From positions 1,302,001 to 1,366,000 of the forward strand of contig NZ_CP066129.1 in NCBI RefSeq assembly GCF_019242955.1: a DNA stretch of 64,000 bases. Reading direction: 5' to 3'. The translations under genes and the position numbers were made by a program. Under the pieces are notes generated by a model. That model saw only the letters and a list, made by a program, of their open reading frames with translations, was not told the DNA's origin and made no database searches. This DNA is from Morganella morganii. GTDB taxonomy: Bacteria; Pseudomonadota; Gammaproteobacteria; Enterobacterales; Enterobacteriaceae. Numbering within the stretch: the first letter of the stretch is position 1; every line of letters starts with the position of its first letter. Below, piece after piece: positions 49,087 to 58,896 of the stretch.

Positions 49087-51705
49087 ATGACACAACAGCG
49101 GCAGGCGAAGTATCGTCAGGACTATCAGGCTCCTGACTATACCATTACCCATATTGATCTTGATTTTGCGCTCGACCCGCAGACGACAGTGGTGACTGCC
49201 GTCAGTCAGGTGAAGCGCCTGAATGATAGTGCCTCAGAGCTGGTTCTTGCCGGTGAGGGGCTGACACTGAAGCAGCTGACCATTGACGGCAAAGTCTGGT
49301 CAGATTACCGCGAAGCGTCCGGTTCGCTGCACATTCAGAATGTGCCTGAACAATTTACTCTGCAAATCATTAATGAAATCAGCCCGGCGGAAAATACCGC
49401 TCTTGAAGGGCTGTATGTATCCGGTGACGCACTCTGCACGCAGTGTGAGGCGGAAGGTTTCCGTCATATTACGTATTACCTTGACCGTCCGGATGTGCTG
49501 GCGCGTTACACCACCCGTATCACGGCGGATAAAGCCCGCTATCCGTATCTGTTATCCAACGGTAACCGGATTGATGCCGGGGAATCCGGGGATAAACACT
49601 GGGTAAAATGGGAAGATCCGTTCCCGAAACCAAGCTATCTGTTCGCACTGGTGGCCGGTGATTTTGACGTGCTGCGCGATACCTTTATCACCCGCAGCGG
49701 CCGTGATGTGGCGCTGGAACTGTTTGTCGATAAAGGCAACCTTGATCGCGCCGGCTGGGCGATGACCTCCCTGAAAAATGCCATGAAATGGGACGAGGAG
49801 CGCTTTGGTTTCGAGTATGACCTCGATATCTATATGATTGTGGCTGTCGATTTCTTTAATATGGGCGCAATGGAGAACAAAGGGCTGAACGTCTTTAACT
49901 CCAAATATGTGCTGGCGAAGAATGAAACGGCGACAGACAAAGACTATCTCGGGATTGAATCTGTTATCGGTCATGAATATTTCCATAACTGGACCGGTAA
50001 CCGTATCACCTGCCGTGACTGGTTCCAGCTCAGCCTGAAAGAGGGGCTGACCGTTTTCCGTGATCAGGAGTTCAGTTCTGACCTCGGCTCGCGTCCGGTT
50101 AACCGGATCAATAATGTCCGTGTTATGCGCGCGGCGCAGTTTGCCGAGGATGCCGGTCCGATGGCGCACCCGATCCGTCCGGATAAAGTCATTGAGATGA
50201 ATAACTTCTATACACTGACCGTGTATGAGAAGGGTTCTGAAGTGATCCGCATGATCCACACCCTGCTCGGCGAAGAGCAGTTCCAGGCCGGGATGCAGCT
50301 TTATGTCCACCGTCATGACGGCAGCGCCGCGACCTGCGATGATTTTGTGCAGGCGATGGAAGATGCATCGAATGTCGATCTCACTCTGTTCCGCCGCTGG
50401 TACAGCCAGTCCGGCACACCTCTGGTGACTGTACGTGACAGTTATGATGCGGATAAAAAACAGTATCAGCTGCATGTGACCCAGATGACCCCGCCGACAC
50501 CGGATCAGCAGGACAAACAGCCGCTGCACATTCCGTTTGATATTGAACTGTACGGCAGTAACGGTGATGTGATCCCGCTTCGCCATGAAGGGGAGCCTGT
50601 TCATTCAGTACTGAATATTACCCGTGATGAACAAACCTTCACGTTTGATGATGTCAGTGAAAAACCGGTGCCGTCGCTGTTCCGCGAATTCTCCGCGCCG
50701 GTGAAAGTGGATTATCCGTATACGGATGCACAACTGGCGTTCCTGATGCAGCATGCCCGCAATGAATTTGCCCGCTGGGATGCCGCACAGTCTCTGCTGG
50801 CATTACATATAAAGGAAAACATCCGCCGTTATCAGGCCGGTGAAGACTTACAGTTACCGGAAGCGGTGACAGATGCTTTCCGCGCGGTACTGCTGGATGA
50901 ACAGATTGATCCGGCACTGGCGGCTCAGATTCTGACACTGCCGTCAGAAACCGAGGTTGCGGAGTGGTTCCCGGTTGCGGACCCGGATGCGGTCAATGCC
51001 GTCATGACCTTTATCGCAGATACATTTGCCCGTGAACTGGCAGACGAGCTGTATGCGGTGTATGTCAGCATGAAAACCGGGGCATACAAAATCGATCATG
51101 CGGATATTGCAAAACGCGATCTGCGTAATGTCTGCCTGGGCTATCTGGCGCTGGATGAAGACACCGCGCAGGCGGATAAGCTTGTGTCACAGCAGTATAC
51201 GCAGGCCGATAATATGACCGATTCCCTGGCGGCACTGACGGCAGCGGTGAAGGCGGCGCTGCCGTGCCGCGATAAACTGCTGGCGGATTATGACAACAAA
51301 TGGCACCGGGATGGTCTGGTGATGGATAAGTGGTTTATTCTTCAGGCCACCCGTCCGGATGCGGATGTGCTGGCTAATGTGAAATCACTGCTCAGCCACC
51401 GTTCCTTTACCATGGCGAACCCGAACCGGGTGCGTTCACTGGTCGGTGCGTTTGTGATGAATAACCCGAAAGCGTTCCATGATAAGTCCGGTAAAGGCTA
51501 TGAGTTCCTGGCGGAGATCCTCTGTGATCTGAACAGCCGTAACCCGCAGGTGGCATCACGTCTGATCGAGCCGCTGATCCGCCTGAAACGTTATGACGAT
51601 AACCGTCAGAGCAAAATGCGTGATGCACTGCTGCGTCTGAAAGGACTGGACAATCTGTCCGGTGATCTGTTTGAGAAAATCACCAAAGCACTGGGTGAGA
51701 ACTGA
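49087..51705 (+). CDS. pepN: Aminopeptidase N
   Basis: 872 residues (870 in E. coli), M1 family zinc aminopeptidase and the main broad-specificity cytoplasmic aminopeptidase. It has MTQQRQAKYRQDYQAPDYTITHIDLDF at the start, the exopeptidase motif GAMENKGLNVFN and the zinc motif HEYFH (H296, E297, H300) in VIGHEYFHNWTGNRITCRDWF. The third ligand Glu is in LKEGLTVFRDQEFSS. A beta-sandwich domain and a large C-terminal helical domain follow. Monocistronic. A dense hairpin region lies downstream. Confidence 0.99.
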   Translation: MTQQRQAKYRQDYQAPDYTITHIDLDFALDPQTTVVTAVSQVKRLNDSASELVLAGEGLTLKQLTIDGKVWSDYREASGSLHIQNVPEQFTLQIINEISPAENTALEGLYVSGDALCTQCEAEGFRHITYYLDRPDVLARYTTRITADKARYPYLLSNGNRIDAGESGDKHWVKWEDPFPKPSYLFALVAGDFDVLRDTFITRSGRDVALELFVDKGNLDRAGWAMTSLKNAMKWDEERFGFEYDLDIYMIVAVDFFNMGAMENKGLNVFNSKYVLAKNETATDKDYLGIESVIGHEYFHNWTGNRITCRDWFQLSLKEGLTVFRDQEFSSDLGSRPVNRINNVRVMRAAQFAEDAGPMAHPIRPDKVIEMNNFYTLTVYEKGSEVIRMIHTLLGEEQFQAGMQLYVHRHDGSAATCDDFVQAMEDASNVDLTLFRRWYSQSGTPLVTVRDSYDADKKQYQLHVTQMTPPTPDQQDKQPLHIPFDIELYGSNGDVIPLRHEGEPVHSVLNITRDEQTFTFDDVSEKPVPSLFREFSAPVKVDYPYTDAQLAFLMQHARNEFARWDAAQSLLALHIKENIRRYQAGEDLQLPEAVTDAFRAVLLDEQIDPALAAQILTLPSETEVAEWFPVADPDAVNAVMTFIADTFARELADELYAVYVSMKTGAYKIDHADIAKRDLRNVCLGYLALDEDTAQADKLVSQQYTQADNMTDSLAALTAAVKAALPCRDKLLADYDNKWHRDGLVMDKWFILQATRPDADVLANVKSLLSHRSFTMANPNRVRSLVGAFVMNNPKAFHDKSGKGYEFLAEILCDLNSRNPQVASRLIEPLIRLKRYDDNRQSKMRDALLRLKGLDNLSGDLFEKITKALGEN

Positions 51706-51731
51706 TCATTTTTTGCGGATAAAGGAGCGAT

Positions 51732-51822
51732 AGCGGGCAGAAAAACGAAAAGCATGCGCGTCATGGATGACGCGCCTGAGCGTACAGGGATGTATTTACA
51801 GCGACTTTTCGTTTTGCCCGCT
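51732..51822. repeat. Long palindromic intergenic element
   Basis: Left arm AGCGGGCAGAAAAACGAAAAG (shown only in part here by its 51732-51752 position) pairs with the right arm CTTTTCGTTTTGCCCGCT (51805-51822) as an 18-bp stem with a 3-nt bulge. Inside is GCGCGTCAT-GG-ATGACGCGC (51756-51775), a perfect inner hairpin, and the word ACAGGGATGTATTTACA. The CATGGATG ... ACAGGGATG core resembles palindromic repeats I know from intergenic regions of other gammaproteobacteria, so it is probably a dispersed repeat with many genomic copies; that was not tested. Confidence 0.7.
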
Positions 51823-51854
51823 GTCAGCGACTTCTCTGAAGCTGATACAGACAA

Positions 51855-52040
51855 AACACCTCTCAGGAGGTGTTGAGATTGCTGACAAAGCAGGATAAAA
51901 CGTGGTTTTTCCTGCTTTGTGTTATCAGCCGAAAATCAATAAATTGATTTTCCTGGTTTATTTTTACAACCTCTGTCGGTCGTCGCCAATCCCTGCGGGT
52001 TTGTCAACGGCCTGAACACCTCTCCGGAGGTGTTTTTTTT
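51855..52040 (+). ncRNA. Candidate structured RNA ending in a strong terminator
   Basis: A series of stems in 186 bases. Hairpin 1 is AACACCTC-TCAG-GAGGTGTT (51855-51874). Hairpin 2 is an 11-bp perfect stem ACAAAGCAGGA / TCCTGCTTTGT (51885-51920), with GCTGA/TCAGC able to extend it outside. Hairpin 3 is GAAAATCAAT-AA-ATTGATTTTC (51931-51952). A 60-base less structured part follows. Hairpin 4 is AACACCTC-TCCG-GAGGTGTT with eight T (52015-52040). Hairpins 1 and 4 are 19/20 identical, so the 5' arm of one can pair with the 3' arm of the other, giving alternative folds. No promoter was identified and it may instead be part of a repeat cluster. Confidence 0.45.
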
Positions 52041-52140
52041 GCACTGCAATACATTGTCACAGTAACAGAGCGTTATTTTTAACCATATACGGTAAACTCA
52101 GATTAATTGACGACCTGTATATAAAAGAAAGGATTTCGGG

Positions 52141-53361
52141 ATGAGAAATAACATAAACCGGTTCAGTGGCTGGTTGCAGGGAGTATTCTCCCTGTTTTTG
52201 TTGCTTTTTGCGGTAACAGCGGTTGCTCAGACGGAGACATTTCCCCGTATGCAGGGCGCGGTCACTGATACCGCCGGGTTGCTTACTGCCGGTGAACGCA
52301 GCGGCATTGAACAGAAACTGAATTCCCTGCGGGAACGGACCGGTGCTCAGATTGCAGTACTGACCGTGAAGACGACCGGATCACGTGATATTGAAAGCTA
52401 CGCAGAGAAAGTCTTTAACCAGTGGCGGCTGGGGCGTATCAGTATTGATGATGGTATTTTATTGCTGGTGGCTGCGGATGATCGCGCGATGCGGATTGAG
52501 GTCGGGTACGGGCTGGAAGGGGCGGTCAGTGATGCGGCGGCAAACCGTATCCTTAATGATTATTTCATTCCGAATTTTAAAATGGGAAATTATGCCGGTG
52601 GTATTAATGATACCGTCGATGCCCTGATTGCCAAAGTCCGTAATGAACCGCTGCCACCAGTCACCACTCCGGCATTCTTTATCGCCAAACAGGCAGAGCC
52701 CATCGGCTGGATTGATATTGTCCTCGGTGTGGTACTGGCGGCGAGTGCGTATTTGTGGGTGGCTTTTCTGTATGGCATGGTGAAGCGTTTTAAACTGAAA
52801 GCGGCGATCCCGATCGCTATTATTCTTTATCTGACCTGGTACGCCGGCGGTTTTAATAACCCGGCCGGAAACGGTATCCATTTCGGGGAAGATTTTCTCT
52901 ACACGGAATTACCGCGCTGGAGTCAGTTCCTGTTCCTGAAAATTCTACCGTTCTGGCTGGTTATCGTCCTCACCTTTACGATGTTTATCGCAGTCGTTTT
53001 CCTGTTTCTGCTCTGTCTGGGCGGGGCAATCTGGCTGATCGGAAAAGTGGTGAAAACACCGAAAATGCGTATGGCCATCGGCTTCGGTGCTTTTGGGACG
53101 CTTTTCGGGTTTATTTTCGGTTTGTCGTTCGGCGGAAGCCTGATTTTTGCGCTGTTGTGCGGGGGCGGATTAGGTCTGTTTATGGGCATCGGCAACTATC
53201 TCGGCATTGTTAAATCCGGTGGCGGTGGCGGAGGTGGTCGTGGTGGTCGCGGCGGGGGAAGCAGCGGCGGCGGTTACAGCGGCGGCAGCCGGAGCAGCAG
53301 CCGATCCTCATCCGGTGGCGGCGGACGCAGCGGCGGCGGCGGGGCATCCGGCCGCTGGTAA
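52141..53361 (+). CDS. TPM-domain (YgcG-type) membrane protein with Gly/Ser-rich tail
   Basis: 406 residues. It has an N-terminal signal peptide (WLQGVFSLFLLLFAVTAVAQ) and a periplasmic TPM domain at about 35-175: MQGAVTDTAGLLTAGERSGIEQKLNSL, GAQIAVLTVKTTGSRDIESYAEKVFNQWRLG and DGILLLVAADDRAMRIEVGYGLEGAVSDAAANRIL. Three to four transmembrane helices (190-350) follow, and the tail is nearly all Gly, Ser and Arg, ending GGASGRW. This is the E. coli YgcG layout. TPM proteins are linked to acid-phosphatase-like or membrane-quality functions, but the role of this branch is unknown. AAAGGA is 7 nt upstream of ATG. The Gly-rich low-complexity tail generates false open frames on both strands. Confidence 0.92.
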   Translation: MRNNINRFSGWLQGVFSLFLLLFAVTAVAQTETFPRMQGAVTDTAGLLTAGERSGIEQKLNSLRERTGAQIAVLTVKTTGSRDIESYAEKVFNQWRLGRISIDDGILLLVAADDRAMRIEVGYGLEGAVSDAAANRILNDYFIPNFKMGNYAGGINDTVDALIAKVRNEPLPPVTTPAFFIAKQAEPIGWIDIVLGVVLAASAYLWVAFLYGMVKRFKLKAAIPIAIILYLTWYAGGFNNPAGNGIHFGEDFLYTELPRWSQFLFLKILPFWLVIVLTFTMFIAVVFLFLLCLGGAIWLIGKVVKTPKMRMAIGFGAFGTLFGFIFGLSFGGSLIFALLCGGGLGLFMGIGNYLGIVKSGGGGGGGRGGRGGGSSGGGYSGGSRSSSRSSSGGGGRSGGGGASGRW

Positions 53362-53371
53362 TCTGAGAATC

Positions 53372-53398
53372 AATGACGCACAGAAAATGTGCGTCATT
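53372..53398. terminator. Terminator-like hairpin after the TPM gene
   Basis: Perfect 11-bp stem AATGACGCACA (53372-53382) / TGTGCGTCATT (53388-53398) with a GAAAA loop, but only a short T run after it. Confidence 0.6.
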
Positions 53399-53565
53399 TA
53401 CTGCGTAAAAAAGCCGTGCAGAACGGACGCATTTCACCTATTATAGCCGCCTGAGATAGGCTCCCGCTGTTTCAGCTATGATTCACGACCTATTTTGTTA
53501 CAGAGAAATTGCCCGGTACGGCGTGTTGTGCCGAAAACACATATCTATAGCAAAAGGTATTTAAG

Positions 53566-54576
53566 ATGTATTATCCGCTAGTCAGGAAGGCCCTGTTCCG
53601 CCTTGATCCGGAACGCGCCCACGAATTCACCTTTCATCAGCTTAAACGTCTTTCCCGCTCTCCTTTCCGTTTTCTTATTCAGCAGCATGTCGCCACCAAA
53701 CCCGTTCAGTGCATGGGACTCTCATTTAAAAACCCGCTCGGATTAGCCGCCGGTCTTGATAAAGACGGTGAATGTATCGAAGCGTTTGATGCAATGGGTT
53801 TTGGTTTTGTTGAGGTCGGTACGGTCACACCAAAACCACAGCCGGGGAATGATAAACCACGTCTGTTCCGTATTGTGGAAGCAGAGGGGTTAATTAACCG
53901 GATGGGATTTAATAATCTCGGGGTTGATAACCTGGTTGAGAATATTAAACAGGCCCGTTTCGGGGGCATCCTGGGCATTAATATCGGCAAAAATAAAGAT
54001 ACGCCGGTTGAGCAGGGTAAAGATGACTATCTGATTTGTATGGATAAAGTATATACCCACGCCGGGTATATCGCTGTTAATATCTCATCACCGAATACAC
54101 CGGGATTACGGACACTGCAATACGGCGATATGCTGGATGATCTGTTGTCAGCAATAAAAATAAAGCAGCAGGAGTTGCATCAGAAGCACGGAAAATATGT
54201 GCCGGTCGCGGTAAAAATTGCCCCTGATTTAACAGAAGAAGAATTAATTCAGGTTGCTGACAGCCTGGTTCGTCATAATATTGATGGTGTGATTGCCACG
54301 AATACCACATTGGATCGCTCATTAGTGCAGGGATTAAATCACTGTAATGAAACCGGCGGATTAAGCGGTCGTCCGGTACAGAATAAGAGCACCGAAATTA
54401 TTCGTTTATTATCGAAAGAGCTTAACGGTAAATTACCGGTTATCGGTGTCGGCGGAATTGATTCCCTCGTTGCTGCCCGGGAAAAAATGGAAGCGGGTGC
54501 ATCATTAATCCAAATCTATTCAGGATTTATCTACCACGGGCCCAAATTAATTAAAAATATTGTAAATTACCTGTAA
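53566..54576 (+). CDS. pyrD: Dihydroorotate dehydrogenase (quinone), class 2
   Basis: 336 residues, the E. coli length. It is a membrane-associated flavoprotein oxidising dihydroorotate with quinone in de novo pyrimidine synthesis. The N-terminal amphipathic membrane-binding helix region [21 protein letters not shown] is followed by the TIM-barrel signatures [24 protein letters not shown], the catalytic-Ser block [20 protein letters not shown] and IGVGGIDS. The leader has a small hairpin CGGC-GTGTTGT-GCCG (53519-53533). No PurR box was recognised. Confidence 0.98.
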   Translation: MYYPLVRKALFRLDPERAHEFTFHQLKRLSRSPFRFLIQQHVATKPVQCMGLSFKNPLGLAAGLDKDGECIEAFDAMGFGFVEVGTVTPKPQPGNDKPRLFRIVEAEGLINRMGFNNLGVDNLVENIKQARFGGILGINIGKNKDTPVEQGKDDYLICMDKVYTHAGYIAVNISSPNTPGLRTLQYGDMLDDLLSAIKIKQQELHQKHGKYVPVAVKIAPDLTEEELIQVADSLVRHNIDGVIATNTTLDRSLVQGLNHCNETGGLSGRPVQNKSTEIIRLLSKELNGKLPVIGVGGIDSLVAAREKMEAGASLIQIYSGFIYHGPKLIKNIVNYL

Positions 54577-54763
54577 TTTTCACTATTATTCCTGTCAGGG
54601 GGTTTATTTTTCCCCCTGTTTCTTCTATATTTTCAGATGTTGCCTGAGAAATTGTCACCGGCAGGCAATGCACGTTAAAGCAAACAATCATTTTTAATTA
54701 TTTTATTTAATGTGTAGTGAAAATATGAATCGCTAATCAGGTATTAGCCGGGAATGTGATCAG

Positions 54764-55309
54764 ATGAAAATAAAACCTGACGATCAATGGCAGTGGTATT
54801 ACGATGATACGCATGAGCGTATTATGCTGGATCTTGCCAACGGAATGGTATTCCGCTCCCATTTTGCACCACGCCTGCTGGCACCGTATGCCCGGTGTCA
54901 CAGCCCGTTTTCTGTTGATGATGCCGCGTTATTTTTTATCTTTGAAGAACAGATTAAAAAATTAAATATTCCGGCACAGCAGTGTGCTGAATTAACACTG
55001 AATGCGTTAATTGCGTCGCGTTTTTTAAAGCCGCAAATGCCGAAGAGCTGGTATTTTTCATTGTTCTGCGCAATGACGAAACCGGAGCAGGGGCAGCTGG
55101 TTGAAGTGGTGGCGGATAACAACCGTCAGCGCAGTAACTTTATTGTGGCGGAAGCAGGGGACAGTGCCAGTTTATGTCTGCTGGTTGATCCGGTACTTGA
55201 ATTACACGATCGGAACATGTGTTTTTGTGATCCGATAAAGATCATGAATGATCGTTTATTACCGAGAACCCCGGTAACACGGAGTTTATTAATGGGCAGA
55301 GCAGTTTGA
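54764..55309 (+). CDS. zapC: Cell division protein ZapC
   Basis: 181 residues (180 in E. coli). It is a cytoplasmic FtsZ-binding protein that bundles FtsZ filaments at the division ring. MKIKPDDQWQWYYDDTHERIMLDLANGMVFRSHFAPRLL and SVDDAALFFIFEEQ are family-typical, with the later RSNFIVAEAGDSASLCLLVD. It lies between pyrD and ycbX exactly as E. coli zapC (ycbW). GGGA is about 10 nt upstream of ATG 54764. A strong bidirectional terminator follows. Confidence 0.95.
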   Translation: MKIKPDDQWQWYYDDTHERIMLDLANGMVFRSHFAPRLLAPYARCHSPFSVDDAALFFIFEEQIKKLNIPAQQCAELTLNALIASRFLKPQMPKSWYFSLFCAMTKPEQGQLVEVVADNNRQRSNFIVAEAGDSASLCLLVDPVLELHDRNMCFCDPIKIMNDRLLPRTPVTRSLLMGRAV

Positions 55310-55425
55310 TCCTGCCACGTTAAATGATCCTTATCAGGATCGGTTAACGTTATATAACTCCCGGATGATCCTTATTATTAATACGTGATCGATTCAGTCA
55401 CCGGACGTTATAAACAGATTACGCC

Positions 55426-55467
55426 AAAAAAATACCCCCGGTGGTTTATCTGCCGGGGGTATTTTTT
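55426..55467. terminator. Bidirectional terminator between zapC and ycbX
   Basis: 15-bp perfect stem AAAAAATACCCCCGG (55427-55441) / CCGGGGGTATTTTTT (55453-55467) with an 11-nt loop. Strong on both strands. Confidence 0.93.
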
Positions 55468-55470
55468 ACC

Positions 55471-55521
55471 GGTTATCTGTGACGGCCGGTTATCCGTGAC
55501 GGTCGGTTATCCATGACGAAT
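55471..55521. repeat. Three tandem 17-bp repeats overlapping the ycbX stop codon
   Basis: GGTTATCTGTGACGGCC (55471), GGTTATCCGTGACGGTC (55488) and GGTTATCCATGACGAAT (55505). The third copy contains the last codons and stop of ycbX on the minus strand; the other two lie just behind it and repeat the same tail sequence. The period of 17 is not a multiple of three. Confidence 0.8.
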
Positions 55522-56631
55522 AGTAATATTGGTTTTCGGAATACAACTGCACGCCAGAATATCCCCGTTCTCTTTTACCGCTCCTGCTTTCAGCGGCGTA
55601 ACCTCACCGGAGACCAGCGTGACCCTGCAGCAGCCGCAGACACCGGCACGGCAGGAATAAGGGATACTGACCTGATGACCTTCGAGCTGTTCCAGCAGGA
55701 CATGCTGATTATTCACCGGATATAATTTTCCGTTAAACGTCAGTTCAAGCTCAGCTTCAGGCTGTGCGGGAGCGGCCTGTACTTTCTCAACGTCCTGTTC
55801 CTGATACTGCCGCGGTTCCCGTGTTTCCAGGATGGTTACCGTATCACCTGTCTGAATCACCCCGGTATTGCGGGCAATGGCATTCATACCGAAATCGACA
55901 TCATCATTATCTGCGGCCTTCCGGAAGGTTTGCAGGGTATGGAACGGTTCCATTTCCGGATGTTTAATCCCTTTATCGGTACTGACGGTAGTGAGAATGC
56001 AGCGGCTGCACGGTTTTTTCAGATCAAATACCACATCGCCGACCTGAATGGTTTTCCAGCGATCTTCCGCAAACGCTTCTGCGCCGGTGACAATAATGTT
56101 GCCGCGGAACTGCTCAATTTTAATACCGGCACCGCAGCGGCGCTGTACCTCGCGGAAAGAGGCTTCGTTAACCACCAGGTAAGGATAACCGTCGGCAAAC
56201 GACACCGCCGTATCCGGGAATTTTTTCACCCGGCGGGTGGACTGCGGACTGAGCCAGCGCAGCTGTACCGGGATATCAAAGAACTGACACAGCCACTGAT
56301 TGATTTTTTCCGGCGCAAGCAGCGAAGTGAAATGGTTTCCCCAGACTTCGCACGGCAGGTGATCGGGACGGAAATCCTCAAACAAAATAGTGGCACTGCT
56401 GCCGTCAGGGCTGCGCAGGCAAATCCCGTTACTCAGCAGTACCGGGGTAAACAGTACCATCTGCGGATAACGGCGGGCGGTGATAAATTTTCCGGTCTCA
56501 TCCGTTACCATAAAATTGCGGTCAAAGCTCAGACCGGTTTCCCCGGCATGGCTTTGTGACTGGCGGATGCCCTTCATTGACTTCACAGGAAAGGTATATA
56601 AACGGGAAAGTGTGATAGGTGTTGTCGTCAT
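55507..56631 (-). CDS. ycbX: MOSC / 2Fe-2S ferredoxin-domain protein YcbX
   Basis: 374 residues (369 in E. coli). The MOSC N-terminal barrel begins ITLSRLYTFPVKSMKGI. The MOSC domain proper spans about 115-265 with FRGNIIVTGAEAFAEDRW and the conserved Cys in LKKPCSRCILTTV, which binds the molybdenum cofactor in this family. The C-terminal plant-type ferredoxin domain has SCRAGVCGCCRVTLVSGEV and LACSC as cluster ligands. In E. coli YcbX reduces N-hydroxylated compounds such as 6-hydroxylaminopurine. Divergent from rlmL. Confidence 0.97.
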   Translation of the reverse strand: MTTTPITLSRLYTFPVKSMKGIRQSQSHAGETGLSFDRNFMVTDETGKFITARRYPQMVLFTPVLLSNGICLRSPDGSSATILFEDFRPDHLPCEVWGNHFTSLLAPEKINQWLCQFFDIPVQLRWLSPQSTRRVKKFPDTAVSFADGYPYLVVNEASFREVQRRCGAGIKIEQFRGNIIVTGAEAFAEDRWKTIQVGDVVFDLKKPCSRCILTTVSTDKGIKHPEMEPFHTLQTFRKAADNDDVDFGMNAIARNTGVIQTGDTVTILETREPRQYQEQDVEKVQAAPAQPEAELELTFNGKLYPVNNQHVLLEQLEGHQVSIPYSCRAGVCGCCRVTLVSGEVTPLKAGAVKENGDILACSCIPKTNITIRHG

Positions 56632-56770
56632 TGTTATCCGTTCTTTTCGTTATTATCAGTAATACCACAATGGCATCCCGGTTTATCCGGAAAAAGGTGA
56701 GCGTCAATTTTATGATTTACCGCCCGGATCCGCTATAATGCGCTCCAATTTTTTATTTCAACGGTAAACC

Positions 56771-58888
56771 ATGATGAACGCGTATTTTGCCAGCACCGCC
56801 CGCGGGCTCGAAGAACTCTTAAAAAATGAATTAGCGACACTGGGCGCTGAGGATCTCAGTATTACGCAGGGTGGCGTTCACTTCCGGGCGCAGCCGCGTA
56901 CAATGTATACGTGTCTGATGTGGAGTCGTCTGGCATCCCGTATTTTATTACCGCTGAATGAGTTTAATGTCTATAGTGACATGGATCTTTATCTCGCGGT
57001 GCAATCCATTGACTGGCCGTCGGTGTTCTCTGCTGACAAGACATTTGCCGTGCATTTCAACGGGACTAATGATGAGATCCGTAACAGCCAGTACGGCGCA
57101 CTGAAAGTCAAAGATGCTATCGTTGACAGCTTTACCCGCAAGACCGGCACACGTCCGGATGTGGCAAAACAGCAGCCGGATATCCGCATCAATGTCTATC
57201 TCAATAAGGAAAAAGCCTCGCTGGCGATCGACCTGAGCGGGGATTCCCTGCATATCCGCGGTTACCGCGAACTCGCCGGTCAGGCGCCGCTGAAAGAGAA
57301 TCTGGCGGCAGCGATTATTCTGCGCTCCGGCTGGCAGAAAGAGACGCCGATGGTTGATCCGATGTGCGGCTCAGGAACCCTGCTGATTGAGGCGGCAATG
57401 ATTGCCTCCGATTGTGCGCCGGGCCTGAACCGTCACCACTGGGGCTTTGAAGCCTGGGGCAGCCATGACAGAGCGGTCTGGGAATCTGTCCGTGCCGAAG
57501 CGCGTGAACGCGCTAATGCCGGCCTGGTCAGTGCAACCGCCCGTTTCTTCGGCTCTGATACTGATAAACGTGTGCTGGATATGGCCCGCGCCAACGCCCG
57601 ACGCGCCGGTGTCGATAAACTGATCACTTTCCAGCAGAAAGATGCCACCAAACTGGAAAATCCGCTGCCGGACGGCCCGAAAGGCACCATTATCTCCAAC
57701 CCGCCGTACGGCGAGCGGCTGGAAAGCGAACCGGCTCTGATTGCCCTGCACAGCGTGTTCGGTCGTGTGGTAAAAACCCGTTTCCCGGGCTGGCGCCTGT
57801 CATTATTCAGTGCATCACCGGAGCTTCTCAGCAGCCTGCAATTGCGTGCGGAACGTGAATTTAAGGCGAAAAACGGCCCGCTGGACTGTGTGCAGAAAAA
57901 CTATCAGTTAAGTGAAACACCACCGGCAACAGCGCAGGATATCGGGGCGGATTTCGCTAACCGTCTGCGCAAGAACGAAAAGAAATTAGCAAAATGGGCG
58001 AAGCAGGAAGGCGTTGACTGTTATCGCCTGTATGATGCGGACCTGCCTGAGTATAATGTCGCGGTTGACCGTTATGCGGATTATGTGGTGGTGCAGGAAT
58101 ATGCTCCGCCGAAAACGGTTGATCCGAACAAAGCACGCCAGCGCCTGTTTGATGTGATCAGCGCGACACTGGCTGTGCTGGAGTTACCGACGCACAAGCT
58201 GATCCTGAAAACCCGTCAGCGCCAGAAAGGCAAACAGCAGTACGAAAAACTGGCGGAGAAACAGAACAGCTTCCTGGTGAAAGAGTATAACGCACAGTTA
58301 TGGGTTAACCTGACTGATTACCTGGATACCGGTCTGTTTCTTGATCACCGTATTGCCCGCAAAATGCTGGGGCAGATGAGCAAAGGCAAAGACTTCCTCA
58401 ATCTGTTTGCCTACACCGGCTCGGCAACGGTTCACGCCGGTCTCGGCGGCGCACGCAGCACCACATCCGTGGATATGTCACGCACCTATCTGGAGTGGGC
58501 GGAACGCAATCTTCAGAGCAACGGCCTGAGCGGCAGACAGCACCGCTTAATTCAGGCAGATTGCCTGAGCTGGCTGGCACAGACACCGGAACAGTTTGAT
58601 CTGATCTTTATCGATCCGCCGACGTTCTCCAACTCCAAACGGATGGAGGACACCTTTGATGTCCAGCGTGATCACATCGACCTGATGAAACATCTGAAAC
58701 GTATGCTGCGCCGCGGCGGCACCCTGATGTTCTCCAACAACAAACGCGGCTTTAAATTAGATCAGGACGGTATGGATGCACTGGGGCTGGTTGCTCAGGA
58801 AATCACTGCCAAAACACAGTCACAGGATTTTGCCCGTAACCGTCAGATCCATAACTGCTGGCTTATCCGCCATGCAGGCGAGGAATAA
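56771..58888 (+). CDS. rlmL: 23S rRNA G2069/G2445 bifunctional methyltransferase RlmKL
   Basis: 705 residues (702 in E. coli). It has an N-terminal THUMP domain (about 45-155). The RlmL half (m2G2445) is seen in [23 protein letters not shown] and the catalytic NPPYGERL. The RlmK half (m7G2069) has [39 protein letters not shown] and [26 protein letters not shown]. It starts [21 protein letters not shown]; the first or second Met may be used. uup starts 8 nt after the stop, so they are co-transcribed. Confidence 0.98.
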   Translation: MMNAYFASTARGLEELLKNELATLGAEDLSITQGGVHFRAQPRTMYTCLMWSRLASRILLPLNEFNVYSDMDLYLAVQSIDWPSVFSADKTFAVHFNGTNDEIRNSQYGALKVKDAIVDSFTRKTGTRPDVAKQQPDIRINVYLNKEKASLAIDLSGDSLHIRGYRELAGQAPLKENLAAAIILRSGWQKETPMVDPMCGSGTLLIEAAMIASDCAPGLNRHHWGFEAWGSHDRAVWESVRAEARERANAGLVSATARFFGSDTDKRVLDMARANARRAGVDKLITFQQKDATKLENPLPDGPKGTIISNPPYGERLESEPALIALHSVFGRVVKTRFPGWRLSLFSASPELLSSLQLRAEREFKAKNGPLDCVQKNYQLSETPPATAQDIGADFANRLRKNEKKLAKWAKQEGVDCYRLYDADLPEYNVAVDRYADYVVVQEYAPPKTVDPNKARQRLFDVISATLAVLELPTHKLILKTRQRQKGKQQYEKLAEKQNSFLVKEYNAQLWVNLTDYLDTGLFLDHRIARKMLGQMSKGKDFLNLFAYTGSATVHAGLGGARSTTSVDMSRTYLEWAERNLQSNGLSGRQHRLIQADCLSWLAQTPEQFDLIFIDPPTFSNSKRMEDTFDVQRDHIDLMKHLKRMLRRGGTLMFSNNKRGFKLDQDGMDALGLVAQEITAKTQSQDFARNRQIHNCWLIRHAGEE

Positions 58889-58896
58889 CAGAAATT

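Larger units (their letters stand above)
51706..52140. other. Gap of about 435 bases packed with inverted repeats
   Basis: No protein gene. From left to right it holds a long palindromic element (51732-51822), a hairpin (51855-51874), an 11-bp-stem hairpin (51885-51920), a 10-bp palindrome (51931-51952), a hairpin with T8 (52015-52040) and finally the leader of the TPM gene with AAAGGA at 52128-52133. TTGACG at 52107-52112 has no matching -10. The main elements are listed separately. Confidence 0.8.

Noticed and set aside
51855-52040. CsrB/CsrC-like RNA, integron attC site or retron msr
   Set aside because: The GGA words lie in stems rather than loops, the attC core sequences (RYYYAAC/GTTRRRY) are not arranged correctly, and no reverse transcriptase or integrase is present.
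53207-53446. Alanine- and valine-rich frame at the end of the TPM gene
   Set aside because: It is a frame-shifted reading of the Gly/Ser-rich low-complexity tail.
53500-53565. CTP-responsive start-site switch or PurR box for pyrD
   Set aside because: A small hairpin is present, but neither a PurR palindrome nor a clear promoter start with the known pyrC/pyrD leader layout could be shown.
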